64,000 nucleotides of DNA from Malurus cyaneus samueli (Eukaryota; Chordata; Aves; Passeriformes; Maluridae): NCBI GenBank assembly GCA_009741485.1, contig CM019227.1, positions 13,936,669-14,000,668 of the forward strand, in the 5' to 3' direction. Under the pieces are notes generated by a model. That model saw nothing but the letters and a program-made list of their open reading frames with translations. It was not told the origin of the DNA and ran no database searches. The position numbers and the translations under genes were made by a program. Each line of letters begins with the position of its first letter. Within the stretch, counting starts at the first letter, position 1. Below, piece by piece: positions 44,568 to 60,820 of the stretch.

Positions 44568-47500
44568 CTGCAGGGGCAGAAAAAATACATGCAGGTACTT
44601 TCTCACATCAGGAGGTTGCAATTATGAAAAAAATTTAACATGCTCACTGTTAGACAAGTTTTAAGGTATACCCTATACTTCCATGTACAGATAGTATCCA
44701 TCTATGGATGGATACTAAAGCCGTCTATGTAATCTAGAAACAACAAAATTATCTTTGAAACAGAGACATATAGCTGATTTCTTCATTCTTGAATCATGAT
44801 TATAAAAATAATGTGCATTTAGTATAAAATAATTGTTTCAAAATAGTTTGAGATTAGCTCAGTTGATTGGGGCATGCCAAAGTTGTGGGTTTGACCCCTG
44901 TATGGGCCATTCACTTCAGAGCTGGATTCAATGATCCTTGTGGGTCCCTTCCAACTCAGAATATTCTGTGATTTCACTGGTCTGCATGATTCTTCTGCAG
45001 CATTTTCACTGATATTCTTGCTCTTTTTCTTAGCCTGTGTTGACAAATGGTTTCAATAATGCTGGCAAAAAAACAGCTGAAGAAATAATTTACTGAGGAT
45101 TAAGGTCTCACAAATGCATGGCTTATACAAACACACACTCCCTTCTCAATTTTATGGACAAGGAGGAAAACAGATCACTTAATTTCTTTAGGATAAATTA
45201 ATATACTTTGTCTGCTGTACAAAGGATTATCAGCAGACTATCACATACTCTTCACCATGACATCTTTCAACTGTGGCAATATACTGAATGATAAATAAAA
45301 ATGTAGGCATTTTAAAAATGAAGAAATTTTGAGGATCAGCAGTCTTCCTCAAAGCAGCCAGGGAATGAATTTACACATTTAGGTATAGTCCAGGTCACTT
45401 TTATATACTTGTAAAGCTTTTAAATAAGTTTTACACATGTTTTATGCCTGCAAGTTTCAGCATTAAGTAAAATAAATCAATCTCATGAAGCAACTGTAGC
45501 CCCTGCCAATTTACTGTGCACACACACAACAATAGTACACTGACTACAGGAACAAAATTTCTTGGTAGCAGGTTTGCAGTTCAGCATAAGATTTGCAATT
45601 CCTCTAAAAAGATTTGTTAGATTGGATTGTTCTAGAAGTCAGCAAGCTGTTGGTTACCCTGCATAGTATTTCTGAGAGCAGGTAATTTGGAAAAAAGGTG
45701 AAGAAAGAGAACCGTGTTTGAGAGGTAATTAGATACCCAGAAATATTATATCTGACATGTTTCTCAATAACAAGTTTACAGCTAATTGATTTCTTCATAG
45801 ATATTTGAACATTATTTCCTGATCTCTGAACTGGGAAAGGAATTACTAAAACTGTGAAATGAAAGCTCTTCTACAAGAAAATAAATGAGAAGACATATTG
45901 GTCCCATTTTCCAGTTCAATCACAAAAAATGGCATTTTACAAAGTAAAAGTCTCTTATTTTTTGAGGAACTGAGGGCAATCTCATCCACTCTACTGCTGG
46001 TGATAGAAAATCACCTCTGTCCCAGCCAAAACCAGGACATGTCCATCTAGTACAGATTATGTAAGCATAAACAAGGATCATTTTAAATCTAAAAAGCTAA
46101 ATGGGAATAAAAGAAAAGGTGATGTTTATTCTCCTGTTCTTAGTTCACGTTATGTAAACAGCTGAAAATTAATTTGAGATGATTAGCCTGACACATTGCA
46201 TTTATATTCATTAATGCCACTTACCAACTGCTCAACTCGCTCATAAACAAGGAACTGGCAGAAATCAAGTTTAATGGGCTCCACTGTATATTTCATTTTT
46301 CCATCTTGGAGGTTCTCCAAATCATTTAGAGTATTTCTAAAGTGACTGTAGGCTTCACATGTAACGTCCATATGTCTTAAAGTGAAGTTCAGCCTGGCAA
46401 AAGAGTATTTAATTTAGAACACCTCTCCTACATTGGCATTTAAAATGGATGTGTAACTTTCTTCAGCTAATTAAAGAATGGGAGAAAAATAGGTCTTCTC
46501 AGCATAATTAACTCCCTTCAGCAGCCAAAAAATGTACAGCCCCCATTCCTGAAAAGCAGAAAAGGTGTTATGTCAGCATCAATACACAATAACTGTCTGA
46601 TTAATCTTTCCATTGATTTTAGGGCACTTTGCCATAACAGAATTATTGGCTTGGCTTCCTGGACAAACACCTGGCAGCGAAGCACAGGAAGAGTTATTGC
46701 TTGCATATCTCCAGAGATTCAAGCAAAGCCTATTTGTGTATCAGCTCATGAATGGACTCCCACAGATGGCTACTTAAAAACAGTCAACAATTCCTTGAAA
46801 GCAATCAGGAGAAACTGTTCTAGAGTTATTCAAGCCAGGAAATATGAACTCTAATTCTAAGCCGCTTCATTCCACTCTGTGACCTCCAAAATATTTAGGA
46901 AAAGTGGTCAGGCATTATAGAATACATCAATCCAGCCACCTATTTATTCTTACTTGCACAGAGGTTATCTCAGGTGAGGCCAAGGTAGGACAACAAAAAA
47001 CTTTTGTGCAACTCAGATTGTGAACTGATAAAAATTAAGCATGTAGAAAAAAAAAATCCTTGTCCTAAGCAGCCTGTGGTCAACTGGCACCAAGAAAATC
47101 AAAAGCCCATCTTTAGTTAAAACAGATGTTTCTTCCAAATAAAGCACACAAAGTTTTTAGTGCTTTTAAGTTCTTGGTAATACTCACCTCTTTTCTAGTG
47201 CTAAGTAAACTGTACAAGAATTTCTCAAGTTGTGTGTGATTCTATACAGAGTTCTGAACAAGGCATCTGTCAAGTCATCATCATAGAAAACTACAAAAAA
47301 GAGATTAAGAGCATATGTATAATTAAGTATACAATTTATTTAAATCTCAGGTATGAAACAACAACAGGCCTTCGTTATTCTAATCGAACAGGGCACTATT
47401 TTATGTAAGTGCCAAATTATGTTTTCAATGGCAACAATTGACCCTGTAGAAGCATCCCCTGCTGCCAGGCTTTCTTTAAGCTTTCTCTCATAACAATGGG

Positions 47501-50500
47501 AATCACTTGTCAGATCATTACAAGCTTTCACATGAATTTTCTCCGTTGGAAATAATCATTGCAAAGCTAGAGAAAACAGGATAACAGAGAGTATAGAGCC
47601 TCTTTTCTTTAAAAAACCCAAACCAGAACATAATTAATTTACCATTATAACCATATCTCTCTGGAAAGCAGCCTTGCAACTCCTCTGAATATCATGACCA
47701 AAACAAATTCTCCTTTATCTACAGATCAAAACAACAATGGTTTTCCTATACAGATAAGCTAGCCTGTCATTTTTCAATCCTTCTCTTAAGCAAGAAAAAG
47801 TTCAGGGAAAAAAGTGATATCCAAAGGCAAAGACTCAATGGGAAAGTGCAGCATCTGAAACTGTTATACACATGACAGAAAATCTTAGTCCAACCACCAA
47901 TTTAGCATTATTTGCACAGAAGTTATGTAATACAATGTCCAGTGACAGGACAACACAACGCTTCTGATGTATCAGTTACTTGTCAGTGTGTTGAGCAATT
48001 TATTAAGTCACAAATAACTAACGCACCAAAAAAAAGGAAAAGCTAGTAGCTTGCCACATGTGTTCCCCATTGCTAACTCAGAATGTAAATGCAAGTGTTT
48101 AGAAATGAAAATACAGGCAGGAACACTTAAGGCAGAGCTTGGCAACTGAGGTAAGGATCTGACCTATTAGATTTTAAAAGCAAACTAGGCATGTTTAAAT
48201 TATTACTCACAATGCTCAAGCGTTTGATTTAAAAGTTTACTGTTTACATTTTCCTACCATCAGCTGCCATTATCACAGAACAGTGATCAAGTAAATCAGC
48301 AATCTCTTCTTCAGACCAGCTATAAGGAGCCTCAGGATCTGTAAGGAAGAATATGGCTTTGGTGTACATGATTGGCTTTGGTGTACATGATTAAATGTCT
48401 CAAATGACTGGAGGAGAGGAACTTGTGAGCTCCTCTGGGCATCTGCTACTCCAGAAACAGAGCACACACCACTAAAGGGATAGCAAAACTCCCTCTGTTC
48501 ATTCTCTGAAGTTCCTTTGCTTTCTCTGAGTTATGTCCAACCCTCCCAAGGCTGACTGGCAAGCAAAAGTTTTCTTTCACTTCAGAACTCACAGGCAATT
48601 ACAACCCTGTGGCAAGATCACAGCTTTAAATACATCAAAGCAAGTAAACCTTTAAACAAAACTCCAGATATATCTTTATATAAGTTTTGATTAATCTTCT
48701 TATTTCATATGCTTTTTAAAATTTATTCTTCATTAAAAGAAACTTTATTTGAAAGCCTAACAAACATAAAACCTTTTCAACTGCCAGTATCAAATATTAT
48801 CATTAGCCAGATTTTTTTTGTGGCCCAAGAGAGGCTTTTGTATGTGTTAAACCAAACACCAAGCCCAATCTGAAAGGACCCATTATAAGCACCTACCAGT
48901 GCAGAATTCATCCTTCAGCCAGTCCAGTTCTTTCACTTTAACTTCCCCTCCTGTGGATAGAAAAAGATCACATCAGTCACAAATGGTCTGTCAAACAGCA
49001 CCTGAGCTAAAGGAAAGAGTCAAAATCTGACCATTCAGTCCTCACCTCCTGGCTCCATCAGGTGTTTGTTTAATGCAATGTTTTGCTCACACATGGCCAA
49101 AAGATCTTCACCAACATCTGGAAAAAAAGTGATAATGGTATTAAAAATATTAATATTTTGTATGGGCCATGTATGTCTCTCAGACTAATACTCGAAGATC
49201 CTCTCAAGACCATGAGATTAAGGAAAATTCAGAGCAACTCTATCCACTGATGATGGCTTTCCTATATCCTTTTTTCAGTTCCAAACTCTGAGCAACCCTT
49301 GAAGAAGTTACATCCCTACAGTAGCTGGTTTAATCTAACACTCAAGACACACCATCTTGAGTTCACTGCAATATACATTGCTTTTAAACTCTTGTACTTT
49401 CTCAGCCCCTTGAGAAAGTTCCTGCTATTTTTCAGTAAACAACACAACTTGATATACATTAATAAAAAAAGATTAAACTGTAACTGAACAGATGAACATG
49501 AAAACACCAGGATGCAAGCATTGCATTGGAAAGCTGCATGAAAATATTTAACTGAAAATAACTGCCCTACCTGTGCAATAAACTCTCTTGGCAACTGTTC
49601 CCATGATAATGCTGGTAATTCCAGTGCCACCTCCAAGCTCCAGCACAGAGCAGCACCTGAACGTGTCCCTGTTAAACAGAATGTGATCAGCCAGAAGGAA
49701 GGCAGCACGCCAGACCTGGGGACAAGGGCAGCAGTTAAAATTGAGTCAATTCTGAAGCACAGTCCATGAAAATCAAGACAGTAAAAAGCAGGACACCTAC
49801 TTGTTTACCAACGTCTTCTAAGGGAGTTGCCATAGTATGCTCTGTGAAAATGAGAGTAGAGTAGAAATAATTATCTCAAAATTGTTCAGATCAAGTTCCA
49901 CAGTAGCAAGTTTGAAACTCAGGCTGTGCTTCCCTTTCAAACATAGAACTAAACACTCTTCATTCTATAGAATAGTGCTAGATAATGCCAAACACCCACT
50001 CTAACAAAGGAGCACTGAGTTTCCCATGTAAACAACTGCCCAAATCACTTCCAGAGAAAAAAGGTAAATTTAAAAAATATTTGCAAAAAAATAACTGCAA
50101 AAAATTTTCTTGTTTTACGGAAACCTATTTGACCGATTTCTCCTTGACTGTAAGCTTATTATTTACCTATTTTAACAACATCACTGCAAGTGCACTCTTG
50201 CTCTTCATCTTCAAAATCATCTTCTTTCCCTTTCATCAGAATTACAGGGCACACTATATCCCTCAAAAGGTCCTCTGCTTCCAAATCAGAGGCACTTCGA
50301 GGCCTTCTGACCACTTCCAAATCTCCATCATCATCTAGCAGAGTTTCTGCTCCTTGGTTATTTAATTCTCCTTCTTTTTTTATTTTACTCCTGTCCTTGT
50401 CACACAGCTCATCTCCACTCCTGCACTGGTGTTCTCTTCCTGTTGTGATTTCTCTCATGTGCTTCCCAGATGCCAAATCTTCTGTGCTCCACAGGAGTTT

Positions 50501-52148
50501 GAAATATGACAGGAATACTGTAAAAACAGGGAGTGGAGGGGAAAGGTTAAACACCAGATGAGACACAATCTGTGCACAACTTCTGCATGCATGAAATTCT
50601 GGTATGCATTTCACATATAAAATATCTGACTGAGGTTCACATATTAAATATCTGACTGAGGCTCCTCTCTAGAAAGCTCCTCTCTAGGGAGACCATTTTT
50701 AGCTAGATCTAATAAAATCTTCAATGCCTGTCCTACCTAGAATGAGAAATTTTAAAGTCTCTACTGTTTGCATGACAGCCAGATGAAAGTGATTTGAATA
50801 TTTAACCAATTAGAGAATGCCATCAGTGAAAAAATGCTTTTGTTCTTCAAGTCCATTCTGATCCTTTGCATCTTCATGGCATTCAAAAGGCGGAAAGTCA
50901 AACTGACACAAAAGGAAGAGACTAAATCCCCATACATTCCCCTAAAATACAGCAAAGTGGCAGTGGTAGATGGTCGTAGCGTTAAAGGCTGCAATACTAC
51001 AATCCAATTCTTGTCTCAATAAGATGAGGGATTTCCCAGAGAGAGCTCATTCAGGGTAGGCAGCACACACTGCCATTTCCTTCTCTTGAGAGGTTCTTTG
51101 CACCAAGCAAAATCACAGCAAACACATGTCAAACAGCATGGAGACCCGCCGTGGCATTAATTACCTGGTTTTGACCTGATCAGGGTCAAAATTATAATTC
51201 ATTTCTTTGTCAGGCCTACTTTTATTATTTCTCACATTGTCATGCACCAGAACAGCTGCAAAAGTTACTCTTTTTATGCCACAACTGGGTTTGAAAAAAC
51301 AATTAACACTTCTGTCACAGCAGGACTTTTGTACAGAACATTCTGCCAGCAGCTTCAAGGTCAGTTCCCTTGACAACTTTATAGCAATCTACAGGCTGGC
51401 AATCAGCCAGGGGCATTTGCCAACTCATTTCCACCACAGTCCTGACTCTTCAAATTCTGCATCAGCCAAATCCATTGCTATTTTGAGTTTCTTTTTTGAA
51501 ACAAACAAAAAAAAACCACAAAAAACCAAATAAATCTGTTAGGCTCCTCCATAGAATAGATGGTAAACCATCACATAAACATGCAATTAAAATTCATAAA
51601 TTAATTACTGATAGTTTTTATTTTAAACTTAAGTTACATTATTTAAAGCCCCTGGGTCCTCACCTTTTGCTTGAATACAAGAAACACCATAATTTTTTTC
51701 TAATCATGACTCCCAAAGTTCTATATTGACACTATAGCTCAATGAACAAATATTAAATTAAAACAGTGAATACTTCTTGCCAGAAAGTAATTAAAAAATT
51801 TATTTTAAGACATGCTGTCTACAAGTTTTCATTTCTGGAGTTAATCTCATGAGGAGAACCCAGCTAGCTCACTTTCTAAAGTTAAGTAGGTGATGCTTCT
51901 GCTTATAACTGGAATAAAATAAGCAACTATTAACATCAACCATTCAAAGGAGGATTCAGGCATTACAAAGAAATGAAAACAGTTAAAATACAGCTCCATC
52001 AGTGCAAATATCCCTTACCTGGCTGTCCAACTGCATTCAGTCGTACCATGAGGTGCCTTTTGCTCGGACAGTGCAAGTGAACATCAGACAGCACAGTGTC
52101 ACTTCTAAACGTGGGGTTATCCATCTCCTTCTCTGCCACATCTACCAT
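44532..52148 (-). CDS. METTL22: Methyltransferase-like 22, protein-lysine N-methyltransferase (complete coding region, 10 exons)
   Basis: Ten exons join in frame into 393 codons plus stop; the human protein is about 400 residues. METTL22 belongs to the Rossmann-fold methyltransferase family 16 and is known to methylate Lys135 of the DNA/RNA-binding protein KIN (Kin17). Residues 1-43 hold the conserved NPTFRSDTVLSDVHL block. Residues 44-160 are a low-conservation, charged linker with an acidic DDDGDLEVVRRPR motif. The catalytic domain follows: VWRAAFLLADHIL, SAM-binding motif I ELGGGTGI at 200-207, YCTDVG (second acidic loop), KELDWL, FYDDDLTD, ending in LVYERVEQL and ELWKIVAEHLT. Every junction is GT-AG with matching phase. 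I chose the ATG at 52148 because MVDVAEKEMD lines up with the human start. An in-frame upstream ATG at 52229 exists but lies above two possible acceptors. Confidence 0.96.
44693..44716. repeat. Perfect 10-bp inverted repeat with 4-nt loop
   Basis: Arm agtatccatc, loop tatg, arm gatggatact. It lies 126 bp upstream of the terminal METTL22 exon acceptor on the transcript, so the pre-mRNA could form this hairpin. No function is known. Confidence 0.8.
44848..44974 (+). mobile_element. tRNA-Ile-derived SINE with CR1-like 3' tail (TguSINE1-like)
   Basis: The head retains a pol III A box (tagctcagttg at about 44855-44865) and a B box (ggtttgacccc at about 44888-44898) in tRNA spacing, with flanks that resemble tRNA-Ile (ttgattggggcatg; ctgtatgggcca). 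The tail (about 44905-44974) reads gctggattcaatgatccttg, then gggtcccttccaactcagaa and tattctgtgattt, the ending shared with CR1 LINEs, whose machinery mobilises such SINEs. It is inserted antisense in the last METTL22 intron. I see no clear target-site duplication. Confidence 0.85.
46225..46393 (-). CDS. METTL22: METTL22 coding exon 9
   Basis: The exon is 169 nt and encodes LNFTLRHMDVTCEAYSHFR through LVYERVEQL. Acceptor ttttgccag, donor gtaagt. Phase 2 in, phase 0 out. Confidence 0.95.
47188..47290 (-). CDS. METTL22: METTL22 coding exon 8
   Basis: The exon is 103 nt and encodes VFYDDDLTDALFRTLYRI, then THNLRNSCTVYLALEKR. The (A/E)VFYDDDLTD stretch is a hallmark of METTL22. Phase 1 in, phase 2 out; donor gtgagt. 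Confidence 0.95.
48258..48338 (-). CDS. METTL22: METTL22 coding exon 7
   Basis: The exon is 81 nt and encodes DPEAPYSWSEEEIADLLDH, then CSVIMAAD. Its acceptor (attcttccttacag) has a short pyrimidine tract, and just upstream of it lies a perfect 19-bp tandem duplication (48354-48391). Confidence 0.94.
48354..48391. repeat. Perfect 19-bp tandem duplication next to METTL22 exon 7
   Basis: Two exact copies of tggctttggtgtacatgat lie side by side, 16-53 nt upstream of the exon 7 acceptor on the minus strand. That is where a branch point normally lies. Confidence 0.95.
48897..48950 (-). CDS. METTL22: METTL22 coding exon 6 (54 nt)
   Basis: The exon encodes GGEVKVKELDWLKDEFCT, matching the human GIVRVKELDWLKDDLCT. 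Acceptor tatccacag, donor gtaggt. Confidence 0.95.
49046..49117 (-). CDS. METTL22: METTL22 coding exon 5
   Basis: The exon is 72 nt and encodes DVGEDLLAMCEQNIALNKHL, then MEPG. The aspartate-containing loop after beta-strand 2 contacts the SAM ribose in this fold. Acceptor tttttttccag, donor gtgagg. Confidence 0.95.
49571..49715 (-). CDS. METTL22: METTL22 coding exon 4 (SAM-binding motif I)
   Basis: The exon is 145 nt and encodes VWRAAFLLADHIL through RVYCT, including ELGGGTGI, the glycine-rich loop that binds S-adenosylmethionine. As I recall, human METTL22 reads ELGAGTGL here. Confidence 0.96.
49801..49841 (-). CDS. METTL22: METTL22 coding exon 3 (41 nt)
   Basis: The exon encodes EHTMATPLEDVGKQ, nearly identical to the human segment. 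Acceptor ttttcacag, donor gtaggt. Confidence 0.94.
50167..50517 (-). CDS. METTL22: METTL22 coding exon 2
   Basis: The exon is 351 nt, with acceptor ttttacag and donor gtaaat, phase 1 in and out. It encodes VFLSYFKLLW, then a divergent charged linker, then DDDGDLEVVRRPRSASDLE and an acidic tail (EDDFEDEEQE) ending DVVKI. The ends match the mammalian protein; the middle does not, which is normal for this linker. Confidence 0.95.
50518..52018. other. METTL22 intron 1
   Basis: This 1.5-kb AT-rich intron has the duplications at 50610-50691 and no other feature I can support. The other METTL22 introns longer than 300 bp (49118-49570, 48339-48896, 47291-48257, 46394-47187) also show nothing beyond the exon 7 duplication. 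Confidence 0.65.
50610..50691. repeat. Two adjacent tandem duplications in METTL22 intron 1
   Basis: A 26-bp unit at 50610-50635 is repeated at 50636-50661 with one mismatch. It is followed directly by a 15-bp unit (ctcctctctagaaag, then ctcctctctagggag) at 50662-50691. Confidence 0.9.
52019..52148 (-). CDS. METTL22: METTL22 coding exon 1
   Basis: This exon encodes residues 1-43 (MVDVAEKEMD through RLNAVGQP) and ends in phase 1 at donor gtaagg. The upstream limit of the exon is unclear: acceptor-like ctctcag ends 10 nt before the ATG and ctgcag about 25 nt before it. The 5' UTR exon is expected in the 53.2-53.9 kb island. Confidence 0.92.
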
Positions 52149-52699
52149 GATGTGCTGCTGAGAGGGACACCTGCAGTGCTCCAACAGTCCCTCAAACAGA
52201 GGATTCCATTCTCTTCTGTTTACAGGCATCCAGAAACAGTTTGCATCAGCAAGGGAACCTCATGACATCGTTTCTGAGAAGGTGTGACAAGGCGTGATCA
52301 TGCAAGCTCCACCACACTCCAAAACAACGGGCTGGTCATCGGGATATTCAACTTAAAATGAAACACAGGCAGCTCTTAGGGACACCCTGACACTGTCTGA
52401 ACATTGTTCCAGCAATATTTCAGAAGATAAAAATCCAATGGCACTGTTCAGTAAAGCAGCAATGCTCCAGTGCTCTCTTTTACAGAATCATTAAATACAC
52501 AACTGTTAGTAATTCAGTGGCAGCCACTGCATATTTTAGGAAGGCCTAGTCATTTGCTTGTGTTACAGACAAAAAGCCCAAACCTAAAAAAAGCCAATGT
52601 TGCCATGACTGCACAGAATTATAATGCTCAGTCAAGGTCTTTGAAGGAAATAAGGCCATTTCCTGTGTTGGTACTAACATCTCAAATGATGATGCTAAA

Positions 52700-53130
52700 T
52701 TTGCTATTATCTATTCGTGCTTGAACAACATCACTGAACAGATCAGGTAGGAAGAGAGCACAGTGCAGTCATCCAAGAGCACATGGCACAGGATTGTGTC
52801 CAGGCAGCTCTGGAATATCTCCAGTGAGAGAGATTCCATATCCTGTCTGGACAATCTGTTCCAGTGTGTGATCACCGCACAGGAAAGTTCTTCCTCATGC
52901 TCAGGTGGAGCCTGCAGGGCATCAGTTCGTGCCCGGTGCCTCTTGTGCCATTTCTGGGCCCCAGGGAGCAGAGCTGGTCCATGCTCTGACACCTTATACA
53001 CATTAAGAAAGTCCCCTCTCAGTCTTTTCTTTTCAGAAATGCCTAAGCAGCCTCAACCGCCTCACCCTTTCCTTGTAAGAGAGATGTTCCAGACCCTTGA
53101 TCTACTTAGGGTGATGCTGCACCATCGTAC
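52700..53130 (-). mobile_element. CR1 LINE, 3' end of ORF2
   Basis: On the minus strand the translation matches the CR1 ORF2 C-terminus. A 'HEEELSCAVITHWNRLSRQ' stretch followed by 'MESLSLEIFQSCLD' corresponds to the CR1 pattern of a KKFFTxRVxxHWNRLP block, then a SLExFKxRLD block. Upstream, about 53105-53030, is the RLEHLSYKERxRRLRxL-like region. It is 5'-truncated, carries frameshifts, and lies between the METTL22 promoter island and the first coding exon, in the same orientation as the gene. Confidence 0.88.
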
Positions 53131-53345
53131 ATCTCCACGCTCAAAACCCCGCAAGCTTTAGAGCCTCTGTATCCGCAGCCAGTTCTGTTAACTTCTGCCA
53201 CCTTCCCCAGCTCCAAACCTGCCGTTTCCCGGCGAACAGGAGCCCTGCAGGGCACTGACCTGGGGACACGCCGGCTGTGGCTGTGCCCGGGCTGGGCTCA
53301 GTGGGGCCGGGGCGGCTCCGCGGGATGGGGCGGCGGAGAGGGGAT

Positions 53346-53470
53346 GGGACCGCCTGTGCCGTGTAACCCTGGTGGGACCGCCTGTGCCGTGTCCCTCCAG
53401 GAGGACCCGCCTGTCCCATGTCCCCACGGTGGGACCCGCCTGTCCCCTGCTCCTCCGGCGGGACCCGCGT
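53346..53470. repeat. 28-29-bp minisatellite at the METTL22 5' end (array a)
   Basis: Units gggacc(c)gcctgtgccgtgt, followed by eight or nine variable bases, start at 53346, 53374, 53402, 53431 and 53460: about four and a half copies at 28- or 29-bp steps. Confidence 0.9.
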
Positions 53471-53499
53471 TCCCGACAGAATCAGCTTTTTCCCGGCCA

Positions 53500-53760
53500 G
53501 ACTCGCCTCTCCCGCTTTTCCTCACTCAGTCCCTCCTTCCGCTTTTCCCCGTCAGTCCCTCCTCTCCCGCTTTCCCCCGCTCAGTCCTCCTCTCCCGCTT
53601 TTCCCCGCCATCCCTCCTCTCCGCTTTTCCCCCGCTCAGTCCCTCTCTCCCGTTTCCCCGCTCAGCACTCGCCTCTCGCTCGTTCCCCGCTCAGTCCCTC
53701 CTCTCCCGTTTTTCCCCCGCTCAGCACTCGCCTCTCGCTCGTTCCCCGCTCACTCCCGCC
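53500..53760. repeat. 26-30-bp C/T-rich minisatellite (array b)
   Basis: About nine or ten imperfect units of tctcccgcttttccccgctc, then agtccctcc. The anchor 'tcagt/tcagc' recurs at steps of 26-30 bp from 53526 to 53750. The plus strand is almost purely pyrimidine with cytosine runs, so the minus strand (the METTL22 sense strand) is purine-rich with runs of four or five Gs. Confidence 0.92.
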
Positions 53761-53867
53761 TCTCCCGGCCGCTCCGGCCGCCACCCGGTGTCGCTGCGGA
53801 GGCGGCGGCTCCTTCCGGCTCCTTCCGCTGACGCCGTGCCCGGTGCCCGAGGGGGATGCTGGCCGTG

Positions 53868-54355
53868 GGTCATCCCAGCGCCGGGGTGATCCCGGATCCC
53901 GGCACTGGGGCGATCCCATCCCGGCACTGGGGCGATCCCGGATCCCGGCACTGGGTGATCCCGGATCCCGGTGTTGGGGCGATCCCGGATCCCGGCACTG
54001 GGTGATCCCGGATCCCGGCCATGGGTGATCCCATCCGGTGGGGTGATCCCGGATCCCGGCACTGGGGTATCCCGGATCCCGGCACTGGGGCTATCCCGGA
54101 TTCCGGCACTGGGGTATCCCGGATCCCGGCACTGGGGTATCCCGGATCCCGGCACTGGGGTATCCCGGATCCCGGCACTGGGGTGATCCCGGATCCCGGC
54201 ACTGGGGTATCCCGGATCCCGGCCATGGGTGATCCCGGATCCCGGCACTGGGGTGATCCCGGATCCCGGCACTGGGTGATCCCATCCCGGCACTGGGGCG
54301 ATCCCGGATCCCGGCACTGGGTGATCCCGGATCCCGGCATCCTCGGCACTGGGTG
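53868..54355. repeat. 23-24-bp GATCCCGG minisatellite (array c)
   Basis: About 20 units of gatcccggatcccggcactg, then gggt or gggc, with occasional units in which 'ggcactgg' is 'ggccatgg' or 'ggtgttgg'. Most units contain GGATCC. Long open frames on both strands (for example the 285-codon minus frame at 53721-54578) are produced by the repeat. Confidence 0.96.

Positions 54356-60820
<6,465 letters not shown>

Larger units (their letters stand above)
44568..46224. other. METTL22 last intron
   Basis: It holds a 10-bp-arm inverted repeat at 44693-44716 and the tRNA-headed SINE at 44848-44974. No other feature is seen. Confidence 0.7.
53220..53900 (-). promoter_or_regulatory. METTL22: Candidate METTL22 promoter (CpG island, ETS-type sites)
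   Basis: This CpG-rich stretch lies upstream of the METTL22 coding exons. Two ETS-type sites on the minus strand (CCGGAAGG at 53818-53811 and GCGGAAGG at 53828-53821), followed by TGACGCC-like sequence at about 53829-53836, are typical of TATA-less housekeeping promoters. Possible donors for a non-coding exon 1 on the minus strand are gtgagc at 53753-53748, gtgagg near 53525 and gtcagt at 53259-53254. I cannot choose among them. Much of the island is minisatellite DNA. Confidence 0.5.

Noticed and set aside
44848..44920. Possible tRNA gene (A and B boxes present)
   Set aside because: The anticodon arm and acceptor stem are decayed and the sequence runs straight into a CR1-like tail, so it is the head of a SINE.
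52146..52229. Upstream in-frame ATG of METTL22 at 52229 as the start codon
   Set aside because: The protein resembles known METTL22 only from the ATG at 52148, and acceptor-like sites lie between the two, so the upstream stretch is probably intron or 5' UTR.
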